8,700 nucleotides of DNA from Candidatus Sumerlaeota bacterium (GTDB lineage: Bacteria; Sumerlaeota; Sumerlaeia; SLMS01): assembly GCA_020850785.1 (NCBI GenBank), contig JADZDZ010000294.1, positions 1 to 8,700 of the forward strand, written 5' to 3'. Made by a program: the position numbers and the translations under genes. Below the pieces are notes generated by a model. It was not told where the DNA came from and made no database searches. It saw nothing but the letters and a program-made list of their open reading frames with translations. The stretch's first letter is position 1. Every line of letters starts with the position of its first letter. Of this stretch, positions 1-5,951 are shown piece by piece.

Positions 1-1409
1 TCCGGATCGACGAGTTTGCCGAATCGTTCGCCAATCAGTTCCTTTTCCTCGTAGCCCGTCAGCTTCATCACCTGGGGATTGAGGTAGGTGAAATTCCCCT
101 TCAGGTCGACTGTATAGACAATGTCGCCCGCCTCCTCAATCATGCGCCGGTAGCGGCGTTCGCTGTTGCGAAGTGCTTCGCGCGCGCGCTCCCGTTCGAT
201 GGAGGCAGCGATCTGCGAGGATACCAGATTCAGCAGCAACAGGTCGCGCTCGTTGTAGCGAAAGCCCTCCTTGAAGCTTCGCACGGCGATGACGCCGATG
301 GTTTTTCCCATGCTGATCAGCGGAACACCAACCCAACTGCTCGGCGTGTGGGGGAGCGGGGAAATGGTTCCCTGCGCGACAAGCTCCTCGTATTTTTCCC
401 TGCCAAGCAGCAGCGGCTTCCCCTCGCGCGCCACAAGATTCAACATACTGTTCTCCACCGCATCCAATTCGTCGATGGGCGTGTTGAACTGATTAACGTC
501 GTAGGCGGTCTGGAAGGTGCTCCGTCCCGGCACCGCCAGCGCAATCTGCAGGTTTGTCGCGTCGATCACCTGCGAGAGCGAATCGTGAATGAGCTTGTAG
601 AGGGTTGGCAGGTCCTGCGCCTCGTTCAGCGCCTGCGTCATGCGCTGCAATGAGCGCTCAATGGCCTGCGCCCGGCGGCGTTCACTGATGTCCCGGATGA
701 TGGCGGTGTAGGAAACATCGTCGCCAACCGTGAAGCGACTGACGTCCAATTCCACGGGAACCGTGGAGCCGTCCTTGCGCAAGGCCTCGAACTCCTTCTC
801 TCCTGTCAGGAAATCAAGATCGGGCTTTCGCAGATTCACCAACCTGCTGAAATGCACGGACCCGCGATATTCCTGCAGCGTGGGAACCAGCGCGCGAATG
901 TTCTGGTCAACGATTTCCGAGCGTTTGAATCCGAACAACCGTTCCGCTGCATTGTTATATACGGCGATGCGACCACTCTCATCAAAGTTGATAATCCCGT
1001 CTGCCGCCGTGTCCAGAATCGCATTGCTGCGCGCCTTTTCAAGCGTCAGTTCCACCATGCGCTCCCGAACGCGGTTCTCAAGTTCCAGATTGCTGATCTT
1101 CAGTTTTGCCTGAATACGCCCGATGACGCCAAAGAACAGCGCCGCAATAATCGGCGAGGCATCCACGAACCACAGCGGGATGTTGCGTTGGTGCGCGGCG
1201 CGGATGCTATCCATGGACCAGACAACGCCGCTGCTGCGCAGTTCGGAAATCCACGCAGACACGACCAGAATGAGGCCAAGCACGAACCCCAAGGCCGTAT
1301 AGCTCAGAATATAAGCCCAGCGCTGCCGGCGATCAAGTATCTGAAAGAAGTCGGAAATCAAGACAGGTGAGGGGTCTGCGGCGTTTCGGTGTCGTGCGCG
1401 AATATTCAC
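1..1409 (-). CDS. Membrane-anchored PAS-GAF-PAS sensor protein (N-terminal part, runs off the left edge)
   Basis: This frame is open from position 1409 to the left edge, giving about 469 residues with the C-terminus missing. There are two hydrophobic membrane segments (about residues 32-55 and 78-98) around a short loop, then a charged, probably coiled-coil stretch (about 100-127). A PAS domain follows (about 128-250), with the motifs AADGIINFDESG and YNNAAERLFGF and ending in RDISERR. A GAF domain (about 265-410) has the motif WVGVPLISMGKTIGVIAV. A second PAS domain starts near 415 (EAGDIVYTVDLKGNFTYLNP) and is cut. PAS and GAF domains sense small ligands, redox state or light and control an output domain. 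That domain, commonly a histidine kinase or GGDEF cyclase, lies outside the window, so the protein's activity is unknown. The start is uncertain: GTG at 1409 keeps both membrane segments and follows a possible promoter, while TTG at 1361 is an alternative. Neither has a Shine-Dalgarno site. Confidence 0.88.
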   Translation of the reverse strand, partial: MNIRARHRNAADPSPVLISDFFQILDRRQRWAYILSYTALGFVLGLILVVSAWISELRSSGVVWSMDSIRAAHQRNIPLWFVDASPIIAALFFGVIGRIQAKLKISNLELENRVRERMVELTLEKARSNAILDTAADGIINFDESGRIAVYNNAAERLFGFKRSEIVDQNIRALVPTLQEYRGSVHFSRLVNLRKPDLDFLTGEKEFEALRKDGSTVPVELDVSRFTVGDDVSYTAIIRDISERRRAQAIERSLQRMTQALNEAQDLPTLYKLIHDSLSQVIDATNLQIALAVPGRSTFQTAYDVNQFNTPIDELDAVENSMLNLVAREGKPLLLGREKYEELVAQGTISPLPHTPSSWVGVPLISMGKTIGVIAVRSFKEGFRYNERDLLLLNLVSSQIAASIERERAREALRNSERRYRRMIEEAGDIVYTVDLKGNFTYLNPQVMKLTGYEEKELIGERFGKLVDP

Positions 1410-1414
1410 CGATA

Positions 1415-1443
1415 AAGATAGGAGCGGATCGGTTGAAAGGCAA
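1415..1443 (-). promoter_or_regulatory. Candidate sigma70-type promoter for the PAS/GAF sensor, possibly leaderless
   Basis: Reading the minus strand, TTGCCT (1443-1438) and TATCTT (1420-1415) are separated by exactly 17 bp. Each matches the consensus at 4 of 6 positions. The -10 ends only 5 nt before the GTG at 1409, so transcription would start at or next to that codon. This would explain why no Shine-Dalgarno site is present. The call rests on pattern matching alone. Confidence 0.35.
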
Positions 1444-1467
1444 GGATTCCCCGCAACAAATCAGGGG

Positions 1468-1496
1468 AAAAAGCCGGCATTTGTTCGTCAAATGCC
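1468..1496 (-). terminator. Hairpin with T-run, intrinsic-terminator-like on the minus strand
   Basis: An 8-bp perfect inverted repeat, GGCATTTG (1476-1483) and CAAATGCC (1489-1496), encloses a 5-nt loop. On the minus strand the hairpin is followed after three bases by TTTTT (1472-1468), as in a Rho-independent terminator. It lies upstream of the sensor gene, and the upstream neighbour fusA points the other way. It therefore cannot end a recognised protein gene, but it could end a small RNA or block leftward read-through. Confidence 0.5.
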
Positions 1497-1612
1497 ACAT
1501 CCTTGCGGAACTTTTTACACACCTGAGCGGCAGGCGCCCGATGGGCACTTTCCACCCCCGCTGGCGCGAAAGGATCGGGTGGCGACCCGCAGGCCCTTGG
1601 CGGGTGGAAAGT
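1468..1612 (-). ncRNA. Candidate structured small RNA in the divergent intergenic region
   Basis: Read on the minus strand, this stretch can fold into a series of stems. An 11-bp perfect outer stem (GGGTGGAAAGT at 1602-1612 with ACTTTCCACCC at 1547-1557) encloses a small hairpin (CGGGT 1576-1580, ACCCG 1585-1589, 4-nt loop). Next comes GCCC/GGGC (1536-1539 with 1543-1546), and last the terminator-like hairpin at 1476-1496 with its T-run. Stems ending in an intrinsic terminator are typical of bacterial small RNAs. I see no match to the conserved motifs of tmRNA, SRP RNA or RNase P RNA, and no strong promoter in front of it. The outer stem would fold equally on the plus strand, so orientation rests on the T-run. 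Confidence 0.3.
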
Positions 1613-1634
1613 TGATAAAAGCGGGCTCCGGGGC

Positions 1635-1650
1635 GATGGAAGGATGGAAG
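1635..1650. repeat. Perfect tandem repeat, 2 x 8 bp (GATGGAAG)
   Basis: GATGGAAG occurs twice head-to-tail (1635-1642 and 1643-1650), 20 bp before the candidate -35 box of fusA. It could be a paired protein-binding site or chance. No function can be assigned. Confidence 0.5.
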
Positions 1651-1670
1651 CGGGAATCAGGGCTTATGGC

Positions 1671-1698
1671 TTGACGTGTGACGGGGAAAAATCACAAT
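1671..1698 (+). promoter_or_regulatory. Candidate fusA promoter with a dyad over the -10
   Basis: TTGACG (1671-1676, 5 of 6 consensus matches) and CACAAT (1693-1698, 4 of 6) are spaced 16 bp apart. This would give a 5' leader of about 135 nt before fusA. A perfect 6-bp inverted repeat, CGGGGA (1682-1687) and TCCCCG (1698-1703) with a 10-bp gap, straddles the -10. It is placed where a repressor site or an early transcript hairpin could act. Confidence 0.45.
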
Positions 1699-1830
1699 CC
1701 CCGCCGGTTTGATGGGTGAAGGTGTGTCCCGCAAGCCGGTGATTTTCAACGCCGGCCCAGTGATTCCAGCACCAAAACACCAGATTCCGGGCAAGCGCGG
1801 CCATGGTCCGCCTACCCGACATATTGCCAC

Positions 1831-1834
1831 GAGG
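1831..1834 (+). promoter_or_regulatory. Shine-Dalgarno site of fusA
   Basis: GAGG lies 5 nt before the ATG at 1840. It fixes the start, which also gives the normal EF-G N-terminus. Confidence 0.75.
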
Positions 1835-1839
1835 TTAAA

Positions 1840-3987
1840 ATGCCCCGCAAGACTCCGCTCGAACGCATCCGAAATATTGGTATCATGGCGCACATCGACG
1901 CCGGAAAGACGACCACGACGGAACGCGTTCTATTCTATACCGGCAAAATTCACAAGCTCGGCGAAGTGCACGATGGTGCAGCGACGACCGACTGGATGGA
2001 GCAGGAGCAGGAGCGTGGCATCACGATTACGTCAGCCGCAACGCGCTGCTACTGGACGTCGAAGCCGTACTCCGATGCCGACAAGCACGAGTACGAAATC
2101 AACATTATCGACACGCCCGGCCACGTGGACTTCACGGTGGAAGTGGAACGCTCGATCCGCGTGCTGGACGGTGCTGTTGCGCTCTTCTGCGCGGTGGGTG
2201 GCGTGGAGCCGCAGTCCGAAACGGTGTGGCGCCAGGCGGACAAGTACGGCGTTCCCCGCATGGCCTTCGTGAACAAGATGGATCGCATCGGTGCGGATTT
2301 CTTCGGCGCGGTGCAGATGATGAAGGATCGCCTGCACGCGCACGCGGTTCCGATCCAGTACCCGATCGGCGCAGAGGATCAGTACAAAGGTTTTGTGGAC
2401 CTGATCGAAATGCGCGCGCGCGTTTGGGACAAGGATGACGGTGGAAAGAACGCCGGCAAGACATGGAATGACGTGGACATTCCTGCGGAAATGCTGGATG
2501 ACGTGAAGGCCCAGCGCGAGAAGATGCTGGAAGCCATCGCGGACTACGACGATGAATTCGCGGAGAAGTTCCTGTCTGGCCACGAGTTCACGGTCGATGA
2601 GCTGAAGAAGGGCATTCGCTCCGCAACGCTGCGTTGCAAGATCACGCCGGTGCTGTGCGGCTCCGCCTTCAAGAACAAGGGTGTGCAGGCGATGCTTGAT
2701 GCGGTGATTGCGTATCTGCCCGCCCCCAGCGACGTTTCGTCGATCAAGGGCGAGGATGTTTCGACTGGCGACGTGATGGAGCGTAAGCCCACCGACGACG
2801 AGCCGTTCAGCGCGCTTGCCTTCAAGGTGATGCGCGATCCGAAGGGCGTGGACAAGCTGTGCTACATCCGCATCTATTCCGGCGTGCTGAAGGCGGGACC
2901 CTATGCCTACAACACGACGAAGGACACGAATGAGCGCATCGGCCGCATCTACATCATGAACGCGGTGGATCGCGAAGCGACGGAAGAAGCGCGTGCCGGC
3001 GACATTGTTGCGCTCGTGGGCATGAAGGGCACGATCACGGGCGACACGCTGTGCGACCCCGATCATCCAATTCGTTTGGAATCGATGTCGTTCCCCGAAC
3101 CCGTTATCAGCGTCGCCATCGAGCCGAAGACGAAGGCGGATCAGGACAAGCTGTCAAAGGCTCTGGCCCGCTTGATGGAAGAAGATCCGACTTTCCGCGT
3201 GAAGACGGACACGGAAACGAACCAGACCGTTATCTACGGCATGGGCGAGCTCCACTTGGAAATCATCGTGGATCGCATGCGCCGCGAAGACAAGGTTGAG
3301 GCAAACGTCGGCCGTCCCCAGGTTGCCTACCGTGAGACGATCACGAAGACCATCGAGGCGGAAGGCAAGTTCGTGCGCCAGTCCGGCGGTCGTGGTCAGT
3401 ACGGCCACTGCTGGCTGCGTGTGGAGCCGAACGATCCCGGCCACGGTTTCACCTTCAAGAACGAAATCGTTGGCGGCGTGATCCCGAAGGAATACATCGC
3501 TCCCATCGAACAGGGCGTTATCGATTCGATGAACAAGGGCGTGCTTGCGGGCTACCCGATGGTGGACATCCGCGTGGCGGTGTTCGACGGCAGCTACCAC
3601 GATGTGGACTCGAACGAAATGGCGTTCAAGGTTGCCGCGTCGATGGGCTTCAAGGATGCCTGCCAGAAGGCGGGCCCAATTCTTCTGGAGCCAATCTTCA
3701 GCCTCGAAGTTGTGACGCCCGAAGACTACCTTGGTTCTGTGGTCGGCAACCTGAACCAGCGCCGCGGCAAGATCGCGGAAATCACGGATCGCCACGGTGC
3801 GAAGATCGTGACCGCGAAGGTCCCGCTGGCGGAAATGTTCGGCTATGCGACGGATTTGCGCAACCTTTCATCGGGACGCGCGTCATTCAGCATGGAATTC
3901 AACCACTACGAACCCGTGCCGAAGAACATCGAAGAGAAGATCGCCGGTGAGCGCGCCTCCGTGACGGCGGGCCGCCACACCTCCTGA
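1840..3987 (+). CDS. fusA: Elongation factor G
   Basis: EF-G is the cytoplasmic GTPase that drives ribosome translocation and, with ribosome recycling factor, splits the post-termination complex. The 715 residues match the usual length of about 700. All G-domain motifs are present: the P-loop AHIDAGKTT (17-25), switch I RGITI (59-63), DTPGH with the GTPase-activating histidine (91-95), NKMD (145-148) and GSA (274-276). Further EF-G signatures are GMGELHLEIIVDRM in domain III, SGGRGQYGH (515-523) in domain IV, GSYHDVDS with the tip histidine H587, and FGYATDLRNLSSGRASF (from 667) in domain V. Similarity to the Escherichia coli protein runs end to end, so this is EF-G itself rather than a tetracycline-resistance protein or release factor 3. 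In many bacteria fusA sits in the str operon with rpsL, rpsG and tuf. Here none of these is adjacent, and the gene has its own candidate promoter and terminator. A second fusA elsewhere in the genome is possible. Confidence 0.98.
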   Translation: MPRKTPLERIRNIGIMAHIDAGKTTTTERVLFYTGKIHKLGEVHDGAATTDWMEQEQERGITITSAATRCYWTSKPYSDADKHEYEINIIDTPGHVDFTVEVERSIRVLDGAVALFCAVGGVEPQSETVWRQADKYGVPRMAFVNKMDRIGADFFGAVQMMKDRLHAHAVPIQYPIGAEDQYKGFVDLIEMRARVWDKDDGGKNAGKTWNDVDIPAEMLDDVKAQREKMLEAIADYDDEFAEKFLSGHEFTVDELKKGIRSATLRCKITPVLCGSAFKNKGVQAMLDAVIAYLPAPSDVSSIKGEDVSTGDVMERKPTDDEPFSALAFKVMRDPKGVDKLCYIRIYSGVLKAGPYAYNTTKDTNERIGRIYIMNAVDREATEEARAGDIVALVGMKGTITGDTLCDPDHPIRLESMSFPEPVISVAIEPKTKADQDKLSKALARLMEEDPTFRVKTDTETNQTVIYGMGELHLEIIVDRMRREDKVEANVGRPQVAYRETITKTIEAEGKFVRQSGGRGQYGHCWLRVEPNDPGHGFTFKNEIVGGVIPKEYIAPIEQGVIDSMNKGVLAGYPMVDIRVAVFDGSYHDVDSNEMAFKVAASMGFKDACQKAGPILLEPIFSLEVVTPEDYLGSVVGNLNQRRGKIAEITDRHGAKIVTAKVPLAEMFGYATDLRNLSSGRASFSMEFNHYEPVPKNIEEKIAGERASVTAGRHTS

Positions 3988-4018
3988 TCCTCCAACAATT
4001 CCCGATAAAACAGCCTTC

Positions 4019-4048
4019 CCGGCCCCGGACTTTCCCGTCCGGGGCCGG
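4019..4048 (+). terminator. Rho-independent terminator downstream of fusA
   Basis: A 12-bp perfect GC-rich stem (CCGGCCCCGGAC at 4019-4030, GTCCGGGGCCGG at 4037-4048) has a 6-nt loop and is followed by a mixed T-rich tail (TTCCGTTT). It lies 31 nt after the fusA stop. The tail is weak, but the stem is very stable. Confidence 0.8.
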
Positions 4049-4209
4049 TTCCGTTTGCAGGCGCGCCACGAAAAGAAACGGGCATGACCGACGTGGATGC
4101 GGCGAATTACGATCTTGCCCGCAACTTGCTAGTCTGGTGGCTTGAATGCGTCTCAAGAGCCGGAGCGGATGGCTGCGCGCGGCTAAACCCCAACACGGAG
4201 ATTTCGTGA
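4049..4209. other. Short intergenic gap before the YceI-like gene
   Basis: Because fusA ends in a terminator, a promoter for the downstream gene is expected here. The best pair I see is TTACGA (4107-4112) and TAGTCT (4130-4135) with 17-bp spacing. Each matches the consensus at only 3 of 6 positions, so I do not call it. No hairpin or small gene stands out. Confidence 0.5.
4197..4200 (+). promoter_or_regulatory. Shine-Dalgarno site of the YceI-like gene
   Basis: GGAG lies 9 nt before the ATG at 4210. The resulting N-terminus is a clean signal peptide, which supports this start. Confidence 0.65.
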
Positions 4210-4965
4210 ATGAAATCGTTGAGCTACCTTTTCGCCGGTGTCCTGATTTCTGTCAGCAGCACGCTGGCCTTTGCGCATGGCACGGGCACTGCACATACCC
4301 ACGACGACGCCAAGGCTGCGGCATCGGCGGCCACGGCACCGGGCAAGATTACTTGGCATGGCACGAAGGATAACGGTGGACACGTTGGCACGTTCAAGAG
4401 CTGGAAGTTCACCAAAGTTGACATCCCCGACGGCGACCTGACGAAGGGCACCGTGGAATTGGAGATCGATCTGGCGTCGCTGGATACGACACCGGGGAAA
4501 CTGGTGGAGCACCTGAAGTCATCGGACTTTTTCGATGTGGCAAAATATGGTACCGCGAAGGTGACCATCTCCAACGCGAAGCCCGCCGCGGACAAGGATG
4601 GCAAGAAGTCCTATGACGCGGATGCGAAGGTGGACATGCGCGGCGCCACGTCGACCGTGAAGGCGAACTTTGTGGTCGAAAGCGAAAAGCCCCTGACGGT
4701 GAAGGGAACGGCGGTGCTGGATCGCGCCCCCTACAAGATGGAATACGACACGAAGAAGCCCGGCGCGGTGCACATGCCGGTGGAGATCACGATTGAAGCA
4801 GCAATTCCTGAAAAGGTGAAAGCTGGCGCCGCGAAGGATGAGGAAAAGAAGAAGGAAAAGAAGGAAGCAAAGCCGCAGGCGTCATCGGGAGCGCCACCGG
4901 CCGCTGCAACGCCCGTGAGCAACGGAAAGACGAGCTACGACAGCCACGGTGGTCACAGCCACTGA
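4210..4965 (+). CDS. Secreted YceI-family (lipocalin-like) protein with histidine-rich ends
   Basis: The 251-residue product starts with a Sec signal peptide (positively charged start, hydrophobic core, likely cleavage after AFA at residue 22), so the mature protein should be exported. Residues about 44-200 fit the YceI family: a KITWHGTK start, GTFKSWKF, the strand pattern VELEIDLASLDT, the block LKSSDFFDVAKYGTAKVTI, and an ending strand PVEITIEAAI. YceI proteins are small beta-barrels that bind polyisoprenoids or similar lipids in the periplasm, and the cellular role is mostly unknown. Unusual additions are a histidine/aspartate-rich mature N-terminus (HGTGTAHTHDD), a Lys/Glu-then-Ala/Pro-rich linker (about 200-235) and a C-terminal SHGGHSH. 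The His clusters may bind metal, which is inference. The gene appears to be monocistronic, between the fusA terminator and a strong terminator of its own. The exact ligand cannot be read from the sequence. Confidence 0.87.
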   Translation: MKSLSYLFAGVLISVSSTLAFAHGTGTAHTHDDAKAAASAATAPGKITWHGTKDNGGHVGTFKSWKFTKVDIPDGDLTKGTVELEIDLASLDTTPGKLVEHLKSSDFFDVAKYGTAKVTISNAKPAADKDGKKSYDADAKVDMRGATSTVKANFVVESEKPLTVKGTAVLDRAPYKMEYDTKKPGAVHMPVEITIEAAIPEKVKAGAAKDEEKKKEKKEAKPQASSGAPPAAATPVSNGKTSYDSHGGHSH

Positions 4966-4983
4966 GAGATCGACCAGCACAAA

Positions 4984-5021
4984 AAAACTCCCCGCACGAG
5001 ATGAACCGTGCGGGGAGTTTT
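4984..5021. terminator. Strong bidirectional terminator between convergent genes
   Basis: A 15-bp perfect stem (4984-4998 with 5007-5021; core CTCCCCGCACG/CGTGCGGGGAG) has an 8-nt loop. It is flanked by an A-run (4981-4987) on the left and TTTTCTTT on the right, so both strands show a GC stem followed by T's. It lies 18 nt after the YceI-like stop and 34 nt after the tpiA stop, and so serves both genes. Confidence 0.93.
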
Positions 5022-5055
5022 CTTTGACGCTTCTGCGCGCGTTATTCGCGAATTT

Positions 5056-5835
5056 TCAAACGGCGGCGGAAATAATGTCCGCGAAGGATTTCGCCTTCAG
5101 TGCCGCGCCGCCGATCAGGCCGCCGTCGATGTCGGGCTGGGCCAGCAGTTCCTTCGCATTCTCAGGCTTCATGGAACCGCCGTACTGAATACGAACGGCA
5201 GCGGCGGTTTGTGCGCCAAACAGCTCCGACAGCAGTTTGCGAATCTGCGCATGAACTTCCTGCGCCTGTGCGGGCGTGGCGGTACGCCCTGTTCCGATAG
5301 CCCACACGGGTTCGTAGGCGATGACGGATTCCGCAACTTTTGCCGCAGGAAGGTTGGCAAAACAGCCACGCATCTGCGTGTCGATCACAGCGGCAGTCCT
5401 GTTGCTGTCGCGTTCCTCCAGTGTTTCGCCAACGCAGATGATGGGCTTCAGGCCAACTTCGTAGCAGGCGCGAATCTTCGCGTTCACCTTCGCGTCGGTC
5501 TCGCCAAAATACTGACGGCGTTCGCTGTGACCAAGGATGACCCACTCGCATCCCGCGTCCTTCAGCATGGCGGGGGAGACCTCGCCGGTGTAGGCACCGC
5601 TCTGGACGAGCTTGCCGCCCGCCTCGACGGCGTAGGCGTTCTGCGCGCCGAGCATCACGGCGCTGCCGCGAAGACGATCCTTCACAAGCGCAAGACTGGT
5701 GAAGGGGGGACACACGGCGATGTCCACAGACTTGATGTTCTGAACGAGTGGAAGCAGTTCGTTCACCAAGTCTGCTGATTCGGCGAGCAGATTGTTCTGC
5801 TTCCAATTACCTGCGATGAATTTGCGACGGGACAT
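5056..5835 (-). CDS. tpiA: Triosephosphate isomerase
   Basis: This enzyme interconverts dihydroxyacetone phosphate and glyceraldehyde 3-phosphate in glycolysis and gluconeogenesis, in the cytoplasm, normally as a dimer of TIM barrels. The 259 residues match the usual length of about 250. Visible active-site parts are N10 and K12 in AGNWKQN, the electrophile H103 in ILGHSERR, the catalytic base E175 in AYEPVWAIGTG with the mobile loop 6 after it, the phosphate-binding YGGS (218-221), and the DGGLIGGAAL end. Two small deviations are glutamine instead of the common methionine after K12 (GNWKQN) and arginine instead of lysine in the loop-6 hinge (GTGRTAT). Neither removes a catalytic residue. The start at 5835 gives the usual N-terminus, with only a weak GAG upstream as ribosome site. 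It lies 116 bp downstream of gap on the same strand and is probably co-transcribed with it. Transcription ends at the bidirectional terminator. Confidence 0.97.
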   Translation of the reverse strand: MSRRKFIAGNWKQNNLLAESADLVNELLPLVQNIKSVDIAVCPPFTSLALVKDRLRGSAVMLGAQNAYAVEAGGKLVQSGAYTGEVSPAMLKDAGCEWVILGHSERRQYFGETDAKVNAKIRACYEVGLKPIICVGETLEERDSNRTAAVIDTQMRGCFANLPAAKVAESVIAYEPVWAIGTGRTATPAQAQEVHAQIRKLLSELFGAQTAAAVRIQYGGSMKPENAKELLAQPDIDGGLIGGAALKAKSFADIISAAV

Positions 5836-5911
5836 GTTGGCTCAAGTGTGATGGAATGAGGGAAAATGTGATGGGTGCGGGATGTCGCACCGGGAACAGC
5901 ACAAGCTGCCG

Positions 5912-5943
5912 AAAATGAAGTGGGGCTTACCGAAGGAAGCCCC
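5912..5943 (-). terminator. UUCG-capped hairpin between gap and tpiA (attenuating terminator or processing site)
   Basis: On the minus strand GGGGCTT (5943-5937) pairs with AAGCCCC (5928-5922). After one mismatch, a C-G pair closes a TTCG tetraloop, an unusually stable RNA cap. A short TTTT (5915-5912) follows about 6 nt later. It begins 8 nt after the gap stop codon. The distant, short T-run suggests partial termination or mRNA protection rather than a full stop, which would let gap be expressed above tpiA. That role is inferred. Confidence 0.55.
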
Positions 5944-5951
5944 CAAAATCA

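Larger units (their letters stand above)
1410..1839. other. Gene-free divergent intergenic region between the sensor gene and fusA
   Basis: No credible protein gene was found in these 430 bases. Short open frames here lack family features or extend into fusA in the wrong frame. The region holds both divergent promoters, the hairpin series at 1468-1612, a tandem repeat at 1635-1650, a dyad at 1682-1703 and a weak GCCGG/CCGGC inverted repeat (1735-1739 with 1752-1756) in the predicted fusA leader. It is long for a window with otherwise short gaps. Confidence 0.7.

Noticed and set aside
852..1370. 172-codon plus-strand frame opposite the sensor gene
   Set aside because: The opposite strand encodes a continuous PAS domain and membrane segments with clear motifs.
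1709..2272. 187-codon plus-strand frame overlapping the start of fusA
   Set aside because: Out of frame with EF-G, Arg/Ser-rich and without family features; a frame shadow.
2032..3066. 344-codon open frame on the minus strand, opposite fusA
   Set aside because: It lies wholly antisense to a certain EF-G gene and its product shows no family features. Long open antisense frames are expected from the codon bias of GC-rich genes.
3154..3795. 213-codon open frame antisense to fusA
   Set aside because: Same reason: a shadow of the EF-G reading frame, with no recognisable domain.
4107..4135. TTACGA/TAGTCT as a promoter for the YceI-like gene
   Set aside because: Only 3 of 6 consensus matches in each box; too weak to call despite good spacing.
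5008..5778. 256-codon plus-strand frame across tpiA
   Set aside because: It is antisense to a clear triosephosphate isomerase with intact catalytic residues, and its start lies inside the bidirectional terminator.
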